Assembly (NCBI GenBank): GCA_030849075.1
Contig: JASAOO010002905.1
Span: 1 to 13,173 of the forward strand
DNA from: Zelonia costaricensis
Taxonomy: Eukaryota > Euglenozoa > Kinetoplastea > Trypanosomatida > Trypanosomatidae
Direction: 5' to 3'
DNA: 13,173 nt
How positions within the stretch are numbered: position 1 is the first letter of the stretch; every line of letters starts with the position of its first letter. Under the pieces are notes generated by a model. It had not been told where the DNA came from. It saw only the letters and a program-made list of their open reading frames with translations, and made no database searches. Of the stretch, positions 8,257 through 13,173 are shown in pieces. A program made the translations under genes and the position numbers.

Positions 8257-8829
8257 ATGCGCGCTGTCGCAGTGCTCGCCATCGTGGCGGTGGTGCTCTG
8301 CACCGTGGCCACGCTGAACGCCGCGCCGGAGCCCGAGGTGACGTCGCGGGTGTACTTCGACGTCTCCATCGGCGACGAGCCCATCGGCCGCATCACGATG
8401 GGCCTCTTCGGCAAGGACGTGCCCAAGACGGCGGAAAACTTCCGCGCCCTGTGCACGGGCGAGCAGGGCTTCGGCTACACCAACTCCATCTTTCACCGCG
8501 TCATCCAGAACTTCATGATCCAGGGCGGCGACTTCACGAACTTCGATGGCACGGGTGGCAAGTCCATTTACGGCGCCAAGTTCGCCGACGAGAACTTCAA
8601 CATCAAGCACTTCGTTGGCGCGCTGTCGATGGCCAACGCGGGCGCCAACACGAACGGCTCGCAGTTCTTCATCACCACCGCGGCCACCTCGTGGCTTGAT
8701 GGGCGCCACGTTGTTTTCGGCAAGGTGCTGGACGGCATGGATGTGGTGCGCCGCATCGAGAAGACCAAGACCAGCCGCGGCGACCGCCCGGCCAAGTCGG
8801 TGAAGATCACGGCCAGCGGTGAGCTATAA
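8257..8829 (+). CDS. Cyclophilin-type peptidyl-prolyl isomerase with signal peptide
   Basis: This 190-residue protein begins with a hydrophobic signal peptide (about 1-22, [18 protein letters not shown], cleavage likely near NAA/PEP) followed by a complete cyclophilin domain (about 30-188). It catalyses cis-trans isomerisation of Xaa-Pro bonds and should act in the ER or secretory pathway. The active-site and cyclosporin-binding residues are intact: R81, F86, M87 and Q89 in [15 protein letters not shown], the [15 protein letters not shown] block (124-138) with A126 and F138, W146 and L147 in TSWLDG, and H151. These match human cyclophilin A R55, F60, M61, Q63, A101, F113, W121, L122 and H126. 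It probably corresponds to the short ER-type cyclophilin known from Leishmania. The C-terminus (SGEL) is only loosely like a KDEL-type retention signal. Tandem stops TAA TAG end the gene. The start is supported by the signal peptide and by being the first ATG after the acceptor. Confidence 0.97.
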   Translation: MRAVAVLAIVAVVLCTVATLNAAPEPEVTSRVYFDVSIGDEPIGRITMGLFGKDVPKTAENFRALCTGEQGFGYTNSIFHRVIQNFMIQGGDFTNFDGTGGKSIYGAKFADENFNIKHFVGALSMANAGANTNGSQFFITTAATSWLDGRHVVFGKVLDGMDVVRRIEKTKTSRGDRPAKSVKITASGEL

Positions 8830-9157
8830 TAGAGATGAGAAGTGCAAGCAAAATGTGCAGATCGCAATCAATGCGGAGGAGGAGGAGGAGAGAAGCTGTG
8901 ACAGCGTGGAAGGGCGCGCCGGCGACGGGGGGGGGGACGGGAAGGAGGAGGAGAAGAGCGGTCGAGCTGCCACGCCCGCACGCCCTCCTCCCCCCTGCTG
9001 ACTCTATCCAAGGTCTCCCTATCGTGCCTCGCTTGCTGGCCGCGTCCCCACCGCTTCTCCTTCCACGCGAGTCGATCCGCGCCTTCTCCTCCTGTCCCTC
9101 CACTTGCGAGTCGTTTGTTCTTGGTTTTTGTTCCCCGGTCTTCCTGTGCACGCGTGA

Positions 9158-9176
9158 GGGGGAGGGAGGGGGGGGG
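9158..9176 (+). other. G-quadruplex-capable G run
   Basis: Runs of five, three and nine G separated by single A bases provide four G-tracts of at least three. The sequence lies in the spacer after cyclophilin and, being G-rich on the transcribed-sense strand, could fold in RNA as well as DNA. Confidence 0.6.
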
Positions 9177-9255
9177 TGGTGGTGCAGGGAGCCCGCACAC
9201 CCCTCGATTCCTCCCCAGCTCCACACCACTCCTGGGCTTTCTTTCTTCATCTTGA

Positions 9256-9300
9256 TGTGTGTGTGTGTGTGTATGTGTGCGTGCGTGTATGCGTGCGTGC
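9256..9300. repeat. GT tract passing into GCGT repeats
   Basis: A pure GT tract (9256-9272) grades into imperfect GTGC/GCGT repeats. It lies in the presumed 3' flank of cyclophilin. Confidence 0.85.
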
Positions 9301-9807
9301 TCGTGCTTGCGTGCGTCGAACGAAAAGAAAAAGGGAACACGGAAGACGTACACGAGAGGTCGACGGTGTTCAGCCGGGCACGGGATCGGTGGCACCGTAT
9401 CCACTGCTGCAACGCGCAAGAGCGCGTCGAACGTTGGTGCCGCGAGACTCGCACGGCCCATCCCGTGCTGTGACTGCGGTGAGGTTCGTAGAGGTGGTGG
9501 TGGTAGTGGTGGAGGCGAGTCGGGAGAGAGACACCACACCTGCGCGTTGTGAGGCACGTGTGCGTTTGTGTGCGTGTGGGTGTGTGAGGCTGAGCGTGTC
9601 TTGTGCGTCACCGCGTTACGTGATGGCGTGTACCGGGTCTCGCGTGGCCCTCCTCCCCTTGCGCATGCTTCTGCGTGTTCGCCCTCCTTCTCTGGCCTCC
9701 GCCGTGCCTGAGCTGGGGCAAGGCTGCCACGGCGCTGCGACTGCCCCACCCACTCCTCCCATCCCATCCATGTGCGCGGATGCGGGCTGATGTTGCCTGT
9801 GTTGCGT

Positions 9808-9947
9808 TCATTTTTTTCCCATTTGCGCCCCCTTTTCGATTGGCTTATCCTCGACAACCCCCCCCCGCCCAACCGTTCGACTTCCACACACACACACACA
9901 CACGCACACACACGCGCGTGTTGACCTGCACACGCAAATAAACACAG
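9808..9947 (+). promoter_or_regulatory. Putative spliced-leader acceptor for the TMEM209-like gene
   Basis: A T/C-rich stretch (about 9808-9884, including T7) is followed by a CA tract (9885-9913) and then the first AG at 9946-9947, with no AG in between. The predicted 5' UTR is about 159 nt and has no ATG before 10107, so this acceptor and that start support each other. Confidence 0.6.
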
Positions 9948-10106
9948 TGGGCACTCTTGTGCTCCTCCGCTCTCCTCAAAACACGCGGCTCGGACACACA
10001 TCGACACGCACTCAGAACACGTGTCCATACAGACACGCAGAGCAGTTCCCCATTCGCTACGAGCTCGTGCGTGCACGCGTGTGTGTGTGCGCCGCACGCC
10101 TCTCCC

Positions 10107-11957
10107 ATGCGTCTTTCACAGCGGCGCACGCTGCTGGAGGTGGAGCGGCAGCTGCGTGGCGGCCGCAGCACGTGGTCACAGCGCGCCCACCAGCTCAAGC
10201 TGCTCACCGGCGCCCTCGCCGCGGCGTGGTTCTGCATGACCGTCGCGATGTGGTACCACCCGCGGCCCGTCCGCCACGTCTGGATCGACGAAGTGCTCGT
10301 GGAGGTGGTGGAGGAGACATGGGGAGACGCCATGCGCGGTTGGGTCCTCTACGCCGCGTGTGCGAGCGGGGCCTTGGTGGTGCTCCTTCACGCAGCGGCA
10401 AGAGCATCGCCGCCTCCGGCGCCGCTCTCCAGTGCGTCGGCCACCCGCCTGCACGCGATGAGTGCGGACAGCAGCCACCGCAGCAGCACCGGCGGTGCAT
10501 CCTCGCTGCGCCGCGACGTCTCCACCATCGCCGTTCCCGGATGGGCGCGACGCTCTGCCGCTGCGGCTGCGGCTGCGGCTGTGGCTGGTGGTGGTATCGA
10601 GAAGCACTCGGGGCTGGCGAGCGCTGCGGAGGGCGCAGCGCGGGCCCTCGGGGCGATGCGTCCGATGCGCACGGAGGCAGACCTAGATTGGTTTCTCGTG
10701 TGCGAGGCCGCACGGCAGCAGCAGCAGCAGCGGCGCAGCGCCGCCGACGCCGCCGCGCTGCTCCGCCTCCGCAGCGGCGCGGACGGCGGCAGCTCCGCGT
10801 CTGCCGCGTCGCCCGTCGCCGGCCCGGTCGGTGCTGCGGCGGAGCGCGAGGTGATCAGCGTGCTGTACGAGGGCACGTCGCCCGCCCCCCTGGGCAGCCG
10901 TGCGGGCGCGCTGCCCTCGGCGATGGCGATGGCGGGGTCCGCGTACGCAGCGCCGTCCAGCCACATCGCCGCGCCCCCCTCTGCAGGCCCCGCCACGGCG
11001 TCGTCCGCGTCGTCGACCTCCGCCATCCCGTGGGCGGATCTCGGCGTCTACCACCTTGAGGAGGCACTGCAGCGCACGCGGGAGTGGATCAGCCACGTGT
11101 GTGGGCGCCTCGTGGACAACATGACGCAGTGCGACCGATGGTTCGCCGAGCGTGGCATCGAGGCCTACGACTGTCAGCACTCCCTGCAGGAGCTGCTGCC
11201 GACACCCCCGCCAGCCGCACCGACCCCCGCGGCACCGGCCGCGGCATCCACGCTGCGGTGGGGGGCGCCGCTGCAGCCGGCCGCGCCGCCGGTGCCGGTG
11301 CAGCCGGAGTCGAAGCTGCTCGCCCTCCTGCGCGAGAAGGCGTACTGCCGGCAGACTCAGCAGCAGGGAATGCGGGAGCTCGACACGGCCCTGCGCTACG
11401 ACCAGCGCCTCACGCTGGAGACGCAGCTGGACGTCAGCGGGACCTTCCCCTCCGCCGCAGCCACGCGGCAGAGCAACGCGGAGCTGGCGGCGTGCCGGCA
11501 GTACGTCGTGGCCCGGCTTCACACCTTCGCTGGCCAGCGCGGCCTTGTGTCGTACAACGCCGGGCGCGGCGATCCGGCGACGTGGCGCCGCGGCCTCCCG
11601 TGCGACGCGCATCTGCTGCTGCACGTGCTGCGCACCTCGGTGAAGGGGCTGAGTGAGTATGTGCGCTTCGGCTACCAAACAGGGCTTCAGACGCAGGACC
11701 TGGCCCTGTACGTCGGGGACACGGGGGAGCCGTACTTTTACGTGCGACTACGGCAGTACAGCGGCGGCGACGGCGGCGATGGTGGCGGCGATGTGCTGCT
11801 GTCCACGCGCCAAGGAGCGACGTCTCTGATGGAGGCCGTACTGGCCTTCGCGGCGGTGGTGCACGTCTGCTACAACGACGTGTACGGCGATGTTCGCGGT
11901 ACGGTGGACTTGCGCGAGACGGGGCTGGACCGGGTACTCAAAGGGAGCCGCCGGTGA
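10107..11957 (+). CDS. TMEM209-like two-TM protein (cytochrome b561 N-terminal-like family)
   Basis: This 616-residue protein has two hydrophobic spans near the N-terminus (about 31-49 and 79-96), a long low-complexity middle (about 100-300, with Ala, Gln and Ser/Gly runs), a helical segment REWISHVCGRLVDNM (325-339) and a conserved C-terminal domain (about 440-616). The domain order and C-terminal motifs resemble TMEM209: YVVARLHTFAGQRGLVSYN (466-484), a Trp-containing stretch around W493, and LPCDAHLLLHVLRT (497-510), matching TMEM209's YVVQRIKELA, W-x-x-x-LPTDA-x-x-x-LH pattern. Human TMEM209 is a nuclear-envelope protein reported to associate with the nucleoporin Nup205, so a nuclear-envelope or pore role is inferred. 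A GGDGGDGGGD insert (553-562) and the Ala/Gln runs are probably species-variable. The start is the first ATG after the predicted acceptor; the frame stays open upstream but from a TTG. The family match is by eye. Confidence 0.85.
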   Translation: MRLSQRRTLLEVERQLRGGRSTWSQRAHQLKLLTGALAAAWFCMTVAMWYHPRPVRHVWIDEVLVEVVEETWGDAMRGWVLYAACASGALVVLLHAAARASPPPAPLSSASATRLHAMSADSSHRSSTGGASSLRRDVSTIAVPGWARRSAAAAAAAAVAGGGIEKHSGLASAAEGAARALGAMRPMRTEADLDWFLVCEAARQQQQQRRSAADAAALLRLRSGADGGSSASAASPVAGPVGAAAEREVISVLYEGTSPAPLGSRAGALPSAMAMAGSAYAAPSSHIAAPPSAGPATASSASSTSAIPWADLGVYHLEEALQRTREWISHVCGRLVDNMTQCDRWFAERGIEAYDCQHSLQELLPTPPPAAPTPAAPAAASTLRWGAPLQPAAPPVPVQPESKLLALLREKAYCRQTQQQGMRELDTALRYDQRLTLETQLDVSGTFPSAAATRQSNAELAACRQYVVARLHTFAGQRGLVSYNAGRGDPATWRRGLPCDAHLLLHVLRTSVKGLSEYVRFGYQTGLQTQDLALYVGDTGEPYFYVRLRQYSGGDGGDGGGDVLLSTRQGATSLMEAVLAFAAVVHVCYNDVYGDVRGTVDLRETGLDRVLKGSRR

Positions 11958-11990
11958 CAGGTGTGGCGGACAGGCAGTGGGGCTGAAGAG

Positions 11991-12012
11991 GGGAGGGGAG
12001 GGGGGGGGAGGG
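11991..12012 (+). other. G-quadruplex motif in the presumed 3' UTR
   Basis: GGGG-A-GGGG-A-G8-A-GGG gives four or more G-tracts with single-base loops, a textbook quadruplex pattern. It starts 34 nt after the TMEM209-like stop codon on the sense strand, so the mRNA could fold here. Confidence 0.75.
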
Positions 12013-12444
12013 CGGCGTCGCGGCATGTGTGAGTGCTGCCACGTGTGCCTGTGACGCCGGTGCTTGCGTGGGAGTGGGCATCGTCGGTACGCGCACGCAG
12101 CCGCACGGCCCCTCCCACCCCCCTTGCACAGCTTCTGCCTGTAGTCTTTCAGAAGTGGGTGGTGCCGGTGGCGGCGGCGGCCTCCCTGGTGATCAAGTCT
12201 GGCATGGTTACCGCGTCTGCTCCGGCGCGTCCAGCCCTGGCACACCCGTGCATTGCGTCACAGAGACGGTAATGCAGTAAAGTGCGGAGTAGGGCTGCGT
12301 CCTCGACGAGAAGCCCCCCTCCCCCAGCCCCTCCTCCATACTCCGTGTTTCCCCCCATCGCCGAACCTTCTCTCGTCTGCTACTCTTGCCTTGGCCTCTC
12401 AGCGCATGTCTGTACAGTACGCGCGTTGGCAGCAGCACTGACTG

Positions 12445-12468
12445 CGTGTGTGCGTGTGTGTGTGTGTG
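12445..12468. repeat. GT tract in the 3' spacer
   Basis: A nearly pure GT dinucleotide tract with one GC interruption, directly followed by the small hairpin at 12470-12485. Confidence 0.88.
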
Positions 12469-12469
12469 G

Positions 12470-12485
12470 CGTTAGAGCGCTAACG
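12470..12485. repeat. Small perfect inverted repeat
   Basis: CGTTAG and CTAACG are separated by AGCG, forming a 6-bp stem with a 4-nt loop. It is too short to interpret alone. Confidence 0.6.
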
Positions 12486-12851
12486 AGAAGCGCGTTGGCG
12501 CGCCATCTACTGTGTAAGGAAAAAAAGGAAAAACCTCCCGATCTCTGGACGAGGGAAGTGGGCAAGCGTGGGCACCTGGCTGGCACTGAGGGCGCCAGGG
12601 GAGTGCGTGCGCCGCCGCGGGCAATAAGGCAGCAGACGTGTCGTGGAGGCACCGAGTCTCTCATCGACGGTGCACTGAAGCCGAGCACGCGCGCGTTCTT
12701 CCCAAACCGGGGACGAGGCAGCGACGTGCTGCCAACGCTCACCCGAGTTTCTTGTTCTTCTTCACCATAACTCCACCAACTCCCTTGTGCACCCACCACC
12801 GTATGGCTGGCCCACTCGTACTGCGGATCGCCCTCTCACTTCCCCGTATGT

Positions 12852-12868
12852 CACACACACACACACAC
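12852..12868. repeat. CA tract near the right end
   Basis: A short CA dinucleotide tract followed by ACGC repeats. By analogy with the other spacers it may mark the 5' flank of the next gene outside the window. Confidence 0.8.
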
Positions 12869-13104
12869 GCACGCACACTCCCTTCCTGCCCTTCTTCCCT
12901 CCCACCACCGCGCGTTGGCTGCTGCAACACACGGGATGCCACTGCCACCACGCCACCGCCCGCCATCACCACCGCCGGCACGGCATCCAGTAATAAACGC
13001 CTGCCCCCCGCCCCCTTGCCCCCGCGTGCCCCCGCCCCCCTCCTCTTCCCCAGTCTCCGTAGGTAAGCAAGGGTTCGTGTTTGCCCTGTCATCTCCGTAA
13101 GCGT

Positions 13105-13173
13105 GTCCTTCTTTACTTCTCTTTCGCTTTGGCTATACGCACCCCCCGCCTCTCTTCCCCCGTGCTCCCGCGT
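13105..13173 (+). promoter_or_regulatory. Pyrimidine-rich tract at the window end, possible splice-acceptor region
   Basis: A T/C-rich stretch runs to the edge with no AG inside it. It could be the polypyrimidine tract of the next gene's spliced-leader acceptor, but the AG and the gene would lie outside the window. Confidence 0.35.

Larger units (their letters stand above)
8830..10106. other. Spacer between cyclophilin and the TMEM209-like gene
   Basis: About 1.3 kb without a credible gene. It contains GAG-repeat sequence (about 8876-8891), a G11 run near 8929-8937, a G-rich quadruplex-capable run at 9158-9176, a GT tract with GCGT repeats (9256-9300), a GGT-rich stretch (about 9494-9512), and a T/C-rich block leading into CA repeats (9808-9913). 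Frames here begin at GTG or TTG or translate repeats only. The predicted 5' UTR of the next gene is 9948-10106. Confidence 0.65.
11958..13173. other. Spacer after the TMEM209-like gene, to the window end
   Basis: About 1.2 kb without a credible gene. It contains a G-quadruplex motif (11991-12012), a GT tract (12445-12468), a small perfect hairpin (12470-12485), an A-rich purine patch (12510-12530), three copies of GCGCGTTGGC (12421, 12490, 12910), a CA tract (12852-12868), and C/T-rich sequence towards the end. The order, GT tract first and CA plus pyrimidine tracts last, resembles the other spacers, so a further + strand gene probably begins just beyond the right edge. Confidence 0.6.

Noticed and set aside
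7050..8699. 549-codon open frame overlapping cyclophilin in another frame
   Set aside because: It reads spacer repeats and then an out-of-frame shadow of cyclophilin. The long frame results from GC-rich, stop-poor DNA.
8868..10097. 409-codon minus-strand frame
   Set aside because: It consists largely of translated CA/GT repeats (His/Thr and Cys/Val runs), with no domain and the wrong strand for this gene array.

Overview
The window looks like nuclear DNA of a trypanosomatid flagellate, most likely the Leishmania/Leptomonas/Crithidia group (Leishmaniinae). The evidence is GC-rich intronless genes with G/C at most third codon positions, every recognisable gene on one strand, long pyrimidine-rich spacers, and many CA and GT dinucleotide tracts. 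The proteins are eukaryotic (a proteasome beta-6 subunit, a secretory cyclophilin, a SAMHD1-like HD protein). I see no bacterial promoters, ribosome binding sites, rRNA, tRNA, CRISPR array or mobile element. From memory, a cyclophilin and proteasome beta 6 lie close together on Leishmania chromosome 6, so this is probably that syntenic segment; I could not check this.

Layout, all on the + strand: (1) 1041-2411, SAMHD1-like HD-domain dNTP triphosphohydrolase; (2) 2913-3242, small single-pass membrane protein, possibly mitochondrial; (3) 4017-4760, proteasome beta-6 subunit; (4) 6195-6764, divergent NADAR (YbiA-like) domain protein; (5) 8257-8829, cyclophilin with a signal peptide; (6) 10107-11957, two-TM protein whose C-terminal domain resembles TMEM209, a vertebrate nuclear-envelope protein. 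Spacers of about 0.5 to 1.5 kb separate the genes. The ends of the window (1-1040 and 11958-13173) are spacer DNA, and the next + strand gene probably starts just past the right end.

The genes are best read as part of one polycistronic transcription unit, matured by spliced-leader trans-splicing and polyadenylation. Each gene has a pyrimidine tract followed by an AG, and the annotated ATG is the first ATG after that AG in all six cases. The genes do not form a metabolic pathway: they cover nucleotide-pool control, proteolysis, secretory-pathway protein folding, a probable nucleotide-damage or ADP-ribose function, and a probable nuclear-envelope role. Such functional mixing is normal for trypanosomatid gene arrays.

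The most interesting points are the TMEM209-like gene in a kinetoplastid, the NADAR protein with substituted signature residues, a GT-then-CA polarity of dinucleotide tracts in almost every spacer, a perfect 10-bp hairpin after the HD gene, and a G-quadruplex motif just after the TMEM209-like stop codon.
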